From Streptomyces canus (GTDB lineage: Bacteria > Actinomycetota > Actinomycetes > Streptomycetales > Streptomycetaceae): a DNA stretch of 64,000 nt. Positions 43,269 through 53,985 of this stretch are shown in pieces. The stretch is from positions 2,699,001-2,763,000 of the forward strand of contig NZ_JAUSYQ010000002.1 in assembly GCF_030816965.1 (NCBI RefSeq). The letters are read 5' to 3'. The position numbers and the translations under genes were made by a program. The stretch's first letter is position 1, and each line of letters starts with the position of its first letter. The notes under the pieces were generated by a model that saw nothing but the letters and a program-made list of their open reading frames with translations, did no database searches and was not told the origin of the DNA.

Positions 43269-43709
43269 CTACTTCCCCGACTCCACCCGCTTCTTCAACC
43301 CCGCCAGCGCCCGGTCGATGATGACCTTCTCCGCCTTGCGCTTGATCATGCCGAGCATCGGGATCTTGACGTCGACCGTCAGCAGGTACGTGACCTCCGT
43401 CGCCCCCGCGCCCGTCGGCTTCAGCACATACGAACCGTCCAGTTGCCGCAGCATCTGGGACTTCACCAGCGTCCAGGAGACCTCGTTCTCGCCGGTCCAT
43501 GTGTAGCCGAGGACCTGGTCGTCCTTGATGGCACCCGCGTCCATGACCAGCCGGACCTGCTCGGCCCGGCCGGAGGCGTCCGTCGAGAGGACCTCCGCCT
43601 GCTTCACCTCGCCCGTCCAGTCCGGGTAGCGGGCGAAGTCCGCGATCACCGCCATGACGTCGGCAGGCGCAGCTTCGATCGTGATGCTCGAACTGGTGTG
43701 TTCCGCCAT
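43269..43709 (-). CDS. SRPBCC/START-like lipid-binding protein
   Basis: A 146-residue protein with the polyketide-cyclase/SRPBCC fold: SSITIEAAPADVMAVIADF, then RYPDWTGEVKQAEVL, VSWTLVKSQMLRQLDGSYVL, EVTYLLTVDVKIPMLGMIKR and a C-terminal helix ALAGLKKRVES. These small domains hold a hydrophobic ligand in a deep pocket. The ATG has a GGAGGAG ribosome site. Mycobacterial Rv2185c is at the equivalent position. The ligand is unknown; the nearby acyl-CoA synthetase suggests an acyl or isoprenoid compound. Confidence 0.88.
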   Translation of the reverse strand: MAEHTSSSITIEAAPADVMAVIADFARYPDWTGEVKQAEVLSTDASGRAEQVRLVMDAGAIKDDQVLGYTWTGENEVSWTLVKSQMLRQLDGSYVLKPTGAGATEVTYLLTVDVKIPMLGMIKRKAEKVIIDRALAGLKKRVESGK

Positions 43710-43792
43710 CGCCGTGGCTCCTCCAGATACGGTCCGGTGAGGAAGGGTGGTACGCACGTCTGTGCAGCGTGAAGGCTACCGCGCGTCCGGAC

Positions 43793-44590
43793 TCACCATT
43801 CCAGCGCCCACGGCTTCCCACTCCCCGCGAAGTGCCCCACGTTCACGCACTCGGTCGCCCCGATCCGCATCCGCCGGACCAAAGGCTGGTGGACGTGACC
43901 GAACAACGAGTACCGGGGCCGGGTGCGGCGGATCGCGTCCAGCAACGCCCGGCTCCCCCGCTCGAACCGCCGCGCCACCGTGTCGTACACCAGCTCCGGC
44001 ACCTCCGGCGGGATGTGTGTGCACAGCACGTCCACCTCGCCGACCGCCTCGATCTTCGCCGCGTACTCCTCGTCGCTGATCTCGTACGGCGTCCGCATGG
44101 GGGTCCTGAGGCCGCCGCCCACGAAGCCGAACGTCCAGCCGCCGATCTCCACCCGCTCGCCGTCGAGCACGGTCGTACCGGGTCCCGCGTACTCCGGCCA
44201 CAGAGGCGGCATGTCGACATTGCCGTAGGTCGCGTACGTCGGTGTCGGGAAGGCGGCGAACATCTCGGCGTACTGCTTGCGCACCGCCTTCTCGATCACG
44301 GAGGCCCGGTCGGCGCCGATTCCGCCCCACAGCCGGGCCCCGAGCTCTCGCGCCTCCTCGAAACGGCGGGCGGTGCGCAGTTCCACGATCAGGTCGGCGT
44401 TCTCCGTCCCGAACAGGTCGGGGAAGATCCCGCGCGAGTGGTCGGCGTAGTCGAGGAAGAGAACGAGGTCACCCAGGCAGATCAGGGCGTCGGCACCCTC
44501 GCCGGCTCTGGCCAGGGCACGGGCATTGCCGTGCACATCGCTGACCACGTGTACGCGCGTCTTCCGGTTTCCGGCCGGTGTGGGTGCCAT
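43793..44590 (-). CDS. metallophosphoesterase
   Basis: A 265-residue calcineurin-like phosphoesterase. The dimetal-site motifs are VVSDVHGNARAL (DxH), LICLGDLVLF (GD), YATYGNVDM (the GNxD/E position), VLCTHIPPEV and LFGHVHQPL (GHxH). The ATG was chosen over a TTG three codons earlier. It is a soluble enzyme, and its substrate could be a cyclic nucleotide, phosphoprotein or diester. It is divergent from the acyl-CoA synthetase. Confidence 0.88.
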   Translation of the reverse strand: MAPTPAGNRKTRVHVVSDVHGNARALARAGEGADALICLGDLVLFLDYADHSRGIFPDLFGTENADLIVELRTARRFEEARELGARLWGGIGADRASVIEKAVRKQYAEMFAAFPTPTYATYGNVDMPPLWPEYAGPGTTVLDGERVEIGGWTFGFVGGGLRTPMRTPYEISDEEYAAKIEAVGEVDVLCTHIPPEVPELVYDTVARRFERGSRALLDAIRRTRPRYSLFGHVHQPLVRRMRIGATECVNVGHFAGSGKPWALEW

Positions 44591-44646
44591 GACGATCAAG
44601 AGTAAGCCTGTGCGGCATACGTGAACAGAGCCGACCGGTCCTGCGG

Positions 44647-44664
44647 TTACTGGCCAGTCAGTAA
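44647..44664. promoter_or_regulatory. palindromic operator upstream of the acyl-CoA synthetase gene
   Basis: TTACTGGCCAGTCAGTAA has perfect 6-bp outer arms (TTACTG/CAGTAA). It resembles TetR-type fatty-acid regulator sites and lies about 220 bases before the acyl-CoA synthetase start. Nothing else is recognised in the 44591-44883 intergenic DNA. Confidence 0.5.
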
Positions 44665-44883
44665 GCAGGTGGACTACTGTGCGCGAAGAACCCCAATCCG
44701 TGTGACGCAGCGAACATCTCGCCGGGACCCCCTGTCGAAGAAGCCATACCGGCGGGTAACGTCCGGGCAGTCCAGTCGTGCTCAGCTTTCAATTACTGAA
44801 TCTCTGAGCACCTGCCCGAGCCTTGGACCGACCGTCGCATCACACAACGTCGTGGCGCCGGCGCCCTATGAGGAGCAGCAGTC

Positions 44884-46680
44884 TTGCGCGAGTTCAGCCT
44901 TCCGGCTTTGTACGAGGTCCCTGCGGACGGCAATCTCACCGACATCGTCCGTAGAAACGCCGCGCAGCATCCCGACGTCGCCGTCATCGCCCGCAAGGTG
45001 GGCGGTCAGTGGCAGGACGTGACGGCCACGGCGTTCCTGGCCGAGGTGCACGTCGCCGCCAAGGGGCTCATCGCCTCCGGCGTCCAGCCGGGCGACCGGG
45101 TCGGCCTGATGTCCCGTACCCGCTACGAGTGGACGTTGCTCGACTTCGCGATCTGGAGCGCGGGCGCGATCACCGTGCCGGTGTACGAGACCAGTTCGCC
45201 GGAGCAGATCCAGTGGATCCTCGGCGACTCGGGCGCGACCGCCTGCGTCGTGGAGCTGGACGGTCACACCGCGGCCGTCGAGTCGGTGCGCGACTCACTG
45301 CCCGCCCTCAAGCACGTCTGGCAGATCGAGGGCGGCGGGATCGAGGAGCTGGCCCGCGCGGGCAAGGACATCAGCGACGCGGCCGTGGAGGAGCGCAGCT
45401 CGCTGGCGAAGGCCGACGACCCGGCGACCATCGTCTACACCTCCGGCACCACCGGCCGCCCCAAGGGCTGTGTGCTCACCCACCGCAGCTTCTTCGCGGA
45501 GTGCGGCAACATCGTGGAGCGGCTGCGCCCGCTGTTCCGCACCGGTGAGTGCTCGGTGCTGCTCTTCCTGCCACTCGCGCACGTCTTCGGCCGGCTCGTG
45601 CAGATCGCGCCGATGATGGCGCCGATCAAGCTGGGCATGGTCCCGGACATCAAGAACCTCACCGACGAGCTGGCGTCCTTCCGGCCGACGCTGATCCTGG
45701 GCGTCCCGCGTGTCTTCGAGAAGGTCTACAACTCGGCGCGCGCCAAGGCGCAGGCGGACGGCAAGGGCAAGATCTTCGACAAGGCCGCCGACACGGCGAT
45801 CGCCTACAGCAAGGCTCTGGACACCCCGTCGGGTCCGTCGCTCGGCCTGAAGATCAAGTACAAGACCTTCGACAAACTGGTCTACAGCAAGCTGCGCGCG
45901 GTCCTCGGCGGCAAGGGCGAGTACGCCATCTCCGGCGGCGCCCCGCTCGGCGAGCGCCTGGGCCACTTCTTCCGCGGCATCGGCTTCACGGTCCTGGAGG
46001 GCTACGGCCTGACCGAGTCCTGTGCCGCGACCGCGTTCAACCCGTGGGACCGCACGAAGATCGGCACGGTCGGTCAGCCGCTGCCGGGCTCGGTGATCCG
46101 GATCGCGGACGACGGCGAGGTGCTGCTGCACGGCGAGCACCTGTTCAAGGGCTACTGGAACAACGAGGCCGCCACGGCCGAGGCGCTGACCGACGGCTGG
46201 TTCCACACCGGTGACATCGGCACCCTCGACGAGGACGGTTACCTCAGGATCACCGGTCGCAAGAAGGAGATCATCGTCACCGCGGGCGGCAAGAACGTCG
46301 CGCCGGCCGTGATCGAGGACCGTATCCGTGCGCACGCGCTGGTCGCGGAGTGCATGGTGGTGGGCGACGGACGGCCGTTCGTGGGCGCGCTGATCACCGT
46401 CGACGAGGAGTTCCTGGGCCGTTGGGCCGAGGAGCACGGCAAGCCGGCGGGTTCCACCGCGGCGTCGCTGGCCGGGGACGCGGACCTGAACGCGGCGATC
46501 CAGGCCGCGATCGACGACGGCAACGCCGCGGTGTCGAAGGCGGAATCGGTGCGGAAGTTCCGCATTCTGTCCTCCCAGTTCACGGAGGAGACGGGCCACC
46601 TCACGCCCTCGCTGAAGCTCAAGCGGAACGTGGTGGCGAAGGACTACGCGGACGAGATCGAGGCGATCTACGCGAAGTAG
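44884..46680 (+). CDS. long-chain fatty-acyl-CoA synthetase (FadD15-like)
   Basis: A 598-residue AMP-binding enzyme that activates fatty acids to acyl-CoA. Motifs are IVYTSGTTGRPKGCVLTH (P-loop), LPLAHVFGRLVQIAP, ILGVPRVFEKVYN, YAISGGAPLGERLGHFF, VLEGYGLTESCAATAFN (A5), DGWFHTGDIGTLDEDGYL (A7) and ITGRKKEIIVTAGGKNVAP (A8). The C-terminal Lys is within LKLKRNVVAKDY. The start is TTG, with AGGAGC before it. The family and position match mycobacterial fadD15. A TetR-like palindrome lies upstream. Confidence 0.94.
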   Translation: MREFSLPALYEVPADGNLTDIVRRNAAQHPDVAVIARKVGGQWQDVTATAFLAEVHVAAKGLIASGVQPGDRVGLMSRTRYEWTLLDFAIWSAGAITVPVYETSSPEQIQWILGDSGATACVVELDGHTAAVESVRDSLPALKHVWQIEGGGIEELARAGKDISDAAVEERSSLAKADDPATIVYTSGTTGRPKGCVLTHRSFFAECGNIVERLRPLFRTGECSVLLFLPLAHVFGRLVQIAPMMAPIKLGMVPDIKNLTDELASFRPTLILGVPRVFEKVYNSARAKAQADGKGKIFDKAADTAIAYSKALDTPSGPSLGLKIKYKTFDKLVYSKLRAVLGGKGEYAISGGAPLGERLGHFFRGIGFTVLEGYGLTESCAATAFNPWDRTKIGTVGQPLPGSVIRIADDGEVLLHGEHLFKGYWNNEAATAEALTDGWFHTGDIGTLDEDGYLRITGRKKEIIVTAGGKNVAPAVIEDRIRAHALVAECMVVGDGRPFVGALITVDEEFLGRWAEEHGKPAGSTAASLAGDADLNAAIQAAIDDGNAAVSKAESVRKFRILSSQFTEETGHLTPSLKLKRNVVAKDYADEIEAIYAK

Positions 46681-46699
46681 AACGCCTGTGGGAAGAGCG

Positions 46700-48349
<1,650 letters not shown>

Positions 48350-48363
48350 TTATCGGCCTCCGG

Positions 48364-49506
48364 CTATAGCAGGGTCTTCAACTTTTCCGCCAACAAATCC
48401 CATCGCCACTTCTCCTCGACCCACTCCCGTCCCCGCTCCCCCATGCGCCTCCGCAGTTCCGCGTCGCCGAGGAGGACGACGATCCGCTCGGCGGTCTCCT
48501 CGACCGATCCGCCGCGCACGACCCAGCCGGTCTCGCCGTCGAGGACCGCGTCCGGGGCACCTCCGGAGTCCCCGGCGACGACCGGCAGGCCGGTCGCGGA
48601 GGCCTCCAGGTAGACGATCCCGAGCCCCTCGACGTCGAGCCCGCCCCGGCGGGTCCGGCACGGCATCGCGAAGACGTCCCCGGCGCCGTAGTGGGCGGGC
48701 AGCTCGGCCCAGGGCACGGCTCCGGTGAAGCGCACGGAGTCGGCGACACCGGTCTCGCGGGCGAGCCGGCGCAGCTCCTTCTCGTAGGGCCCGCCGCCGA
48801 CGATCAGCAGAACGGCGTCGGGCTCCTTCGTGAGGATCCGCGGCATGGCGAGGATCAGCGTGTCCTGCCCCTTGCGCGGCACGAGCCGGGACACGCACAC
48901 GACCACCGGCCGCTCCGTCAGCCCCAGCCGCGCCCGCACGGCGTCGCCGCCCGAGCCGGGATGGAAGGTCTTCTCGTCGACGCCCGGCGGCAGCTGCACC
49001 ATCCGCCCGGCCGCCTGCGGCGTCAGCGCGCCGGCGATCCGCGAGCGGGTGTACTCGCCGAGGTAGGTGATGGTGTCGGTCGACTCCCCGATCCGGCCCA
49101 GCAGCTGCCGCGCTGCGGGCAGTTGGGCCCACCCGGCCTCGTGCCCGTGGGTCGTGGCGACCTGTCGCTCGGCACCCGCCCTCCTGAGCGCCGGCGCCAT
49201 CAGCCCTAGCGGCGCGGCCGCCCCGAACCACACCGACGTACAGCCGTGCTCACGCAGCAGCCCGACGGCCCTGCGGGTGGCCCCGGGCGTCGGCAGCAGC
49301 ATGGTCGTGGAAGCCCGTACGACGGTGAAGGGCTGCTCCGCGTCGAAGGCGGCGGTCGCCTCGACGCCCTCCCGGCTCCGCTTCCAGGTGGAGGCGTGGA
49401 CGACCAGGCGCTCGGGGTCGAGCCGCAGCGCCATGTTGTGCAGGAACGCCTGGATGCCACCCGGGCGGGGCGGGAAGTCGTTCGTCACGATCAGGGTCTT
49501 GTGCAT
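48364..49506 (-). CDS. GT4 glycosyltransferase, PimB'-like mannosyltransferase
   Basis: A 380-residue GT-B enzyme, probably GDP-mannose dependent. N-terminal TLIVTNDFPPRPGGIQAFLH, then ATTHGHEAGWAQLPAARQ, SRLVPRKGQDTLILAMPRI (start of the donor domain) and VFAMPCRTRRGGLDVEGLGI followed by YLEASATGLPVVAGDSGG (EX7E motif). The order and features match the mycobacterial enzyme adding the second mannose to phosphatidylinositol mannosides (Rv2188c), which also follows fadD15. Streptomyces makes PIMs, so this role is plausible. The cholesterol oxidase gene is inserted between it and the acyl-CoA synthetase. Confidence 0.88.
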   Translation of the reverse strand: MHKTLIVTNDFPPRPGGIQAFLHNMALRLDPERLVVHASTWKRSREGVEATAAFDAEQPFTVVRASTTMLLPTPGATRRAVGLLREHGCTSVWFGAAAPLGLMAPALRRAGAERQVATTHGHEAGWAQLPAARQLLGRIGESTDTITYLGEYTRSRIAGALTPQAAGRMVQLPPGVDEKTFHPGSGGDAVRARLGLTERPVVVCVSRLVPRKGQDTLILAMPRILTKEPDAVLLIVGGGPYEKELRRLARETGVADSVRFTGAVPWAELPAHYGAGDVFAMPCRTRRGGLDVEGLGIVYLEASATGLPVVAGDSGGAPDAVLDGETGWVVRGGSVEETAERIVVLLGDAELRRRMGERGREWVEEKWRWDLLAEKLKTLL

Positions 49507-49638
49507 CGCCGCCGACCCTACCGAACCGGCAGCTCACAGCCGGGGACGGCTGCTCTTATGGCACCCTCACAGGAGAGCGGGACATCATGTTCTCCTCAAG
49601 CAACCATTTCAGGGCGACGGCGAACGGCGGGGAACCAC

Positions 49639-50880
49639 GTGGAGACGACGGGCGTGCGGCGGTGCCTGACGTGGCTGCTGCTGACCTGGGGCGTGACCAG
49701 GCTGCTGCTGCTTTTGTTCGTCTTCAAGGTGTACGCCTTCCCCGGGCCGGACGTCACCAGTGACGTGTCGGTCATCTACCAGGGCTGGTACGACGTCCTG
49801 CGCACCGGAACGTTCCCGCAGTCCGACGTGACCTGGCAGTATCCGCCCGCCGCGGCGCTCGCGATCCTCTCCCCCGCGCTGCTGCCCTTCCTGGAGTACA
49901 CGCAGGCCTTCTTCCTCATGGCCTTCGCCGCGGACCTGGCCGCCCTCCTCCTGCTGCTGTACGCGGGCGTGCGCCCCGGACGGCGGCTGCGGGGAGCCTG
50001 GGTGTGGGTGGCGGGCGTACCCCTGCTCGGCCCGACCGTCTACTCCCGCTACGACGTGATGGTGACCGTGGTGGCCGTCGCCGCGGTCCTGGCGGCCGCC
50101 CGGCATCCGAAGGTTGCCGGGGCGCTGGTGGGGTTCGGGGCGCTGCTGAAGGTGTGGCCCGCGCTGATCCTCGTCGGGATCCGCAGGCGGAGCGTCTGGG
50201 CCGCGGCGACGGTGACGGTCGTGGTGGTGGCCGGACTGTTCTCCGTCGCGATGCCCGGGGCCTTCGCCTTCCTGACCTTCCAGCGGGAGCGGGGCACCGA
50301 GGTGGAGTCGCTGGGCTCGCTGGTCTTCCACATCGCCCGGCACCACGGCTGGGAGGGCTCGGTCCTGCTCAACTACGGCTCGGTCGAGTTCCTCGGCCCC
50401 TGGGTGACCATGGTCAGCACCGCCGCGCTCGCGCTGACCGGCATGGCCTTCGGACTGCTGCTGCTGTGGCGGCTCGCGGCCACCCGGTTCGAGGCGCACA
50501 CGGCGGCCGACGCGGCGCTGGTGGCGGTGCTGATGTTCACCACCACCAGCCGCGTGATCAGCCCGCAGTACATGGTGTGGCTGGTCGGTCTCGCGGCGGC
50601 CTGTCTGTGCTTTCGCGCGAGCCGGATGGGCGTGCCGGCCGTCATGGTGCTCATGGCGTGCTTCGTGACGGTCCTGGAGTTCCCGATCTGGTTCGCGGAC
50701 GTCGTGGGGAGCACCCCACGCGGCATCGTCCTCCTGATCGCGCGCAACGGCCTGCTGGTTCTCGCCACCGTCATCGGCATGCGCGAGCTGTGGAAGGCGA
50801 CGGTCCACAAGCCCGCCCTGGCGGTCCCGGTGCCGGATCAGGCCGAGGCTCCCGCCCAGGAGGCCTCCGCCTCTTCCTGA
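49639..50880 (+). CDS. GT87-like polyprenol-phosphate-mannose-dependent transferase
   Basis: A 413-residue membrane protein with about ten helices and a DUF2029/GT87-like pattern: WGVTRLLLLLFVFKVYAFPG, then DVTSDVSVIYQGWYDVLRTG and DVTWQYPPAAALAIL with the conserved acidic loop. VYSRYDVMVTVVAVAAVLAA, GALLKVWPALILVGI and SPQYMVWLVGLAAA follow. Such enzymes use lipid-linked mannose outside the membrane. It is divergent from the PimB'-like gene, so a role in PIM or lipomannan-like glycan assembly is a natural guess. The GTG start (VETTGVRRC) is a judgement; an ATG 27 codons upstream is in frame. Confidence 0.82.
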   Translation: METTGVRRCLTWLLLTWGVTRLLLLLFVFKVYAFPGPDVTSDVSVIYQGWYDVLRTGTFPQSDVTWQYPPAAALAILSPALLPFLEYTQAFFLMAFAADLAALLLLLYAGVRPGRRLRGAWVWVAGVPLLGPTVYSRYDVMVTVVAVAAVLAAARHPKVAGALVGFGALLKVWPALILVGIRRRSVWAAATVTVVVVAGLFSVAMPGAFAFLTFQRERGTEVESLGSLVFHIARHHGWEGSVLLNYGSVEFLGPWVTMVSTAALALTGMAFGLLLLWRLAATRFEAHTAADAALVAVLMFTTTSRVISPQYMVWLVGLAAACLCFRASRMGVPAVMVLMACFVTVLEFPIWFADVVGSTPRGIVLLIARNGLLVLATVIGMRELWKATVHKPALAVPVPDQAEAPAQEASASS

Positions 50881-52151
50881 ACCCCGGCACGCGTCCGCCG
50901 GAACAGCACCGTCACCACTCCGCACTGAAGGGCCATGGCCAGCGCCATCGCCAGGCACACGCCGGGCAGTCCGAGGCCCGTGCAGCCGTACGCCAGCACC
51001 AGCTGGGCCACCGTGCCGAGCAGCGTCACCCGCAGCAGCGCCCGCGCCTGTCCACTGCCCTCGAAGACCCCGCCGAGCGCGATGAAGCACGCCATCAGCA
51101 GCAGGTACGGCCCTACGCAGCGCAGGAAGAGCACGCCGTCGTGGGCGACTTCGGGGCCCGCGCCGAAGGCGGCCATGATCCAGGGGGCGGTCACGAAGAG
51201 CAGCACCGCCGCCACGAGCCCCACCGCGCCGGACACGACCGCCGCCTCCCGCCCGATCACCCGCCGCGCGTCCCGTCCGGCGCCCCGCAGGTGCGCGGTG
51301 TGGATGGAGGCGGCCTGCCGAACGGCGTAGAAGGCCATGGTTGCCACGTACATGACCTTGTACGCGAGGGAGTAGGCGGCCACCGCCGTCACCCCGAGCC
51401 GCGCAACGATCGCCATCAGCACGAGCGCGCCGCCCTGGCGCACGGTGAAGTCGGCGGCCATGGGCAGCCCGGTGGTCAGCGTCGCGCGCAGCGGGACACC
51501 GGCCGGGCCACCCGGGCGCGATCGGAGCAGCGTGTTCCGGCGCAGGGCGAGCAGTCCCACCCCGAGGGTCAGGCCCCGGCACAGCACGGTGGAGGTCGCG
51601 GCGCCCTGGACGCCGTACCCGTGGATCAGGAACGGATCGCCCACCAGGATCAGCCCGTTCGCGAGGAGAGCGAGCCGCATGGGGGTCCGGGTGTCGCCGG
51701 CGCCCTTGAGGATGCCGTCGACGAGTTGCTGGGCGAAGAAGACGGCGATGCCGGGCATCGAGATCGCGAAGTAGGCGGTGGCCAGGGACACGGCCCGCCC
51801 GCCGTCGAGCACCAGCCGGGCCAGCGGCTCGCGCAGCAGGAAGCCGCCCACGGCGACCACCGGGGTGACCAGCGCCCACAGCGCCACGCCGCCGCGCACG
51901 GCCGCCCGCACCCCGCCGGGATCCCGCGCGCCCCGGGCGTGCGCCACCAGCACGGTCGTCCCGGAGGCGAAGACGAGCGCCACGCCGAGCAGCACGTTCT
52001 CGGTGTTGGTGGCGACGGCCACGGCGGCGACGGCGGGCCCGCCGAGCCGGGAGACCCACACGGTGTTGATGATCCCGGCGGCGACGGAGGCCAGCAGGCC
52101 GAGGTAGACGGGATGGGCGAGCACGACGAGTTGTTTGCGATGGCTGTTCAT
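50838..52151 (-). CDS. MATE family efflux transporter
   Basis: A 437-residue protein with about 12 helices. The MATE signature order is visible: AGIINTVWVSRLGGPAVAAV, AISMPGIAVFFAQQLVDGIL, KGAGDTRTPMRLALLANGLI, LPMAADFTVRQGGALVLMAI and ALGGVFEGSGQARALLRVTL. MATE proteins export cationic drugs or metabolites by Na+ or H+ antiport. Its 3' end overlaps the convergent GT87-like gene by 43 bases. It is divergent from a PadR regulator, which makes a substrate-responsive pump likely. Confidence 0.92.
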   Translation of the reverse strand: MNSHRKQLVVLAHPVYLGLLASVAAGIINTVWVSRLGGPAVAAVAVATNTENVLLGVALVFASGTTVLVAHARGARDPGGVRAAVRGGVALWALVTPVVAVGGFLLREPLARLVLDGGRAVSLATAYFAISMPGIAVFFAQQLVDGILKGAGDTRTPMRLALLANGLILVGDPFLIHGYGVQGAATSTVLCRGLTLGVGLLALRRNTLLRSRPGGPAGVPLRATLTTGLPMAADFTVRQGGALVLMAIVARLGVTAVAAYSLAYKVMYVATMAFYAVRQAASIHTAHLRGAGRDARRVIGREAAVVSGAVGLVAAVLLFVTAPWIMAAFGAGPEVAHDGVLFLRCVGPYLLLMACFIALGGVFEGSGQARALLRVTLLGTVAQLVLAYGCTGLGLPGVCLAMALAMALQCGVVTVLFRRTRAGVQEEAEASWAGASA

Positions 52152-52162
52152 CCGGAGTCCCC

Positions 52163-52188
52163 CTCTATTCGAGCTACCTCGAATAGAG
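52163..52188. promoter_or_regulatory. perfect 11-bp-arm operator between MATE and PadR genes
   Basis: CTCTATTCGAG-CTAC-CTCGAATAGAG is a perfect interrupted palindrome 12 bases before the MATE start codon. A partial further copy (TAGCTCGATAAGAGGTAGC) follows toward the PadR gene. It is well placed for PadR to repress both divergent promoters. Confidence 0.8.
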
Positions 52189-52240
52189 ATAGCTCGATAA
52201 GAGGTAGCATGACGTCACGACCCCCGCAAGGAGGAATGCA

Positions 52241-52771
52241 GTGCTGGAGCTGTCGATCCTCGGCTTCCTCGCCGAAGAACCCCTGCACGGCTACGAACTC
52301 AAGGAGCGCATCAAGGCGCTCACCGGCCATGTCCGCCCGGTCAGCGACGGCGCGCTCTATCCGGCGATCACGCGTCTCGTCACGGCGGGCAAGCTCGACG
52401 AGCGGGCGGAGCCGGGCGCGAGTGCGGCCCCTCGTCGGACGCTGTCACTGACCGGTCTGGGGCGCGAGGAACTGCTGGAGCGGCTGCGGCACCCGAAACA
52501 GGCCGAGATCACCGACCAGGTCCGTTTCAACACCGTCCTCGCGTTCCTGCGGCACCTGCCGGACCGGCGGGAGCAGGCAGCCGTACTGCGCCGGCGGCTG
52601 GATTTCCTCCAGACGCCGACCAGCTTCTTCTACGACGGCGGCGAACCGGTGGGCGCGGAGGAGACGGACGACCTGTTCCGGCAGGGCATGCTGCGGGTGG
52701 CGCGGGCGACCGGCCAGGCCGAGCGGGCGTGGCTGGCGGAAGCCATCGAGCGGTTGGATCAGCCGAGCTGA
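52241..52771 (+). CDS. PadR family transcriptional regulator
   Basis: A 176-residue regulator. The PadR winged helix is clear: LELSILGFLAEEPLHGYELK, then VSDGALYPAITRLVTAGKLD and RTLSLTGLGREELLERL. A C-terminal helical dimerisation domain (FNTVLAFLRHLPDRREQAAV) follows. The GTG start has AAGGAGG before it. It is divergent from the MATE gene across a strong palindrome, so it probably controls the pump and itself. Its 3' end overlaps the convergent lipoprotein gene by 13 bases. Confidence 0.92.
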   Translation: MLELSILGFLAEEPLHGYELKERIKALTGHVRPVSDGALYPAITRLVTAGKLDERAEPGASAAPRRTLSLTGLGREELLERLRHPKQAEITDQVRFNTVLAFLRHLPDRREQAAVLRRRLDFLQTPTSFFYDGGEPVGAEETDDLFRQGMLRVARATGQAERAWLAEAIERLDQPS

Positions 52772-53952
52772 GCCCGCAGATACTCCCGCCACTCGGCCGT
52801 GAATGCCTTCAGGTCGGTGCCGAGCACCTTCGCCATGGCCTCCTCCACCGCCCCCGGCCGCTTCGTGTGCGTGCCCACGGCCCGGTAGAACTCGCCCAGC
52901 TCGGCCTCGCCCCACCGGTCCGCGATCATCCGGCAGGCCATCCAGCCGCTCTCGTAGGACGTGGCGAGCGCGGTCGCGCTGCCGGCGAAACCGAAGTCCG
53001 CGTCGGACGGCAGGACCGTCGGCACCCGGCGCTCGGCGACGGCCTCTCCCAGCTCCGGTGCGGCCTCGGCCGGGGTGCGTCCGGTGCCGCGGTAACCGAC
53101 CCAGTCGGCGTACCCCTCCGACAACCACAGCGGAGTCGCGGCGGTGGTGTCGGCGCGGGTGGCGACATGGGTGGTCTCGTGGGTGAGCACGACCTGCCCG
53201 CCCACAGTGCCGAGGAGGCCGTAGGCGTCGGGGTTGACGATGATCCGGTCCGCGGGCGCCTGCGCCGGGGCGCCGGTCTCGCCGGTGGTGACGGCCGCTA
53301 TCCCACGGTACGAGGAGGCGGGCGAGCCGAGCAGGCCCCCCATCCCCGCCACGGACCTCGGTACGAGAACGACGACGTGCCGGGACCACGCGGTGCCCCA
53401 GGCGTCCGACACGGCGGGCACGGCATGGTCGGCCAGATCCGCGAAGGAGTGCAGCTTCTCACCGGACTGTCCGACGCCGAGGACCAGACTGTGCTTTCCG
53501 CGGACGACGGTCACCTCGCCCTGGTCCCACAGCTGCTGCGGGGCCTTCTTGGCGGGCTCCTCACCGACGACGTACCACTGGTCGGACGCGTCCAGGGAGA
53601 GGGCCAGGGTGCGGGCGACGGTGACGGGGGCACTGTCGTAGCCCTGGACCTGGTAGCGCAGTTCCGCGTCGGCGGTGGCGGTGGAGCCGCTGCGGTGGAC
53701 GCCGGTGACCTTGTAGGACCAGGAGGCGAGCGGCACCGCGCTGACGTCCTCGAACCAACTCGCGGTGCCCGTCTCGGCGATCGCCGCCTTGTCCCGGTCG
53801 AGGACAGCGGTGGCCCGCCGGTCGAGGACGCGCTGCACGTCGGCCTTCGCGGTGTCGGTGGCCGTCGGCCTCCCGCCGCAGGCCACCAGCGAGGTCAGCA
53901 GCAGGCACAGCACCACGACACCGTGTTTCGACGCCCGCCTTCGACCAGCCAT
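52759..53952 (-). CDS. lipoprotein with HExxH metalloprotease-like domain
   Basis: A 397-residue lipoprotein with lipobox LTSLVAC (Cys25). A beta-rich region follows (about 50-160; SWSYKVTGVHRSGSTATADA). The second half resembles gluzincin/peptidase-MA proteins: VVLTHETTHVATR around residue 255 gives HExxH, and WLSEGYADWVGYRG gives the downstream Glu ligand. It is thus probably an extracytoplasmic zinc peptidase anchored to the membrane. The substrate is unknown. It lies directly upstream of neither cell-wall endopeptidase gene's operon, but it is next to them and on the same strand. Confidence 0.85.
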   Translation of the reverse strand: MAGRRRASKHGVVVLCLLLTSLVACGGRPTATDTAKADVQRVLDRRATAVLDRDKAAIAETGTASWFEDVSAVPLASWSYKVTGVHRSGSTATADAELRYQVQGYDSAPVTVARTLALSLDASDQWYVVGEEPAKKAPQQLWDQGEVTVVRGKHSLVLGVGQSGEKLHSFADLADHAVPAVSDAWGTAWSRHVVVLVPRSVAGMGGLLGSPASSYRGIAAVTTGETGAPAQAPADRIIVNPDAYGLLGTVGGQVVLTHETTHVATRADTTAATPLWLSEGYADWVGYRGTGRTPAEAAPELGEAVAERRVPTVLPSDADFGFAGSATALATSYESGWMACRMIADRWGEAELGEFYRAVGTHTKRPGAVEEAMAKVLGTDLKAFTAEWREYLRAQLG

Positions 53953-53985
53953 GTTTCCCGATCGTACGGGTATCGGAGCCGTCGG

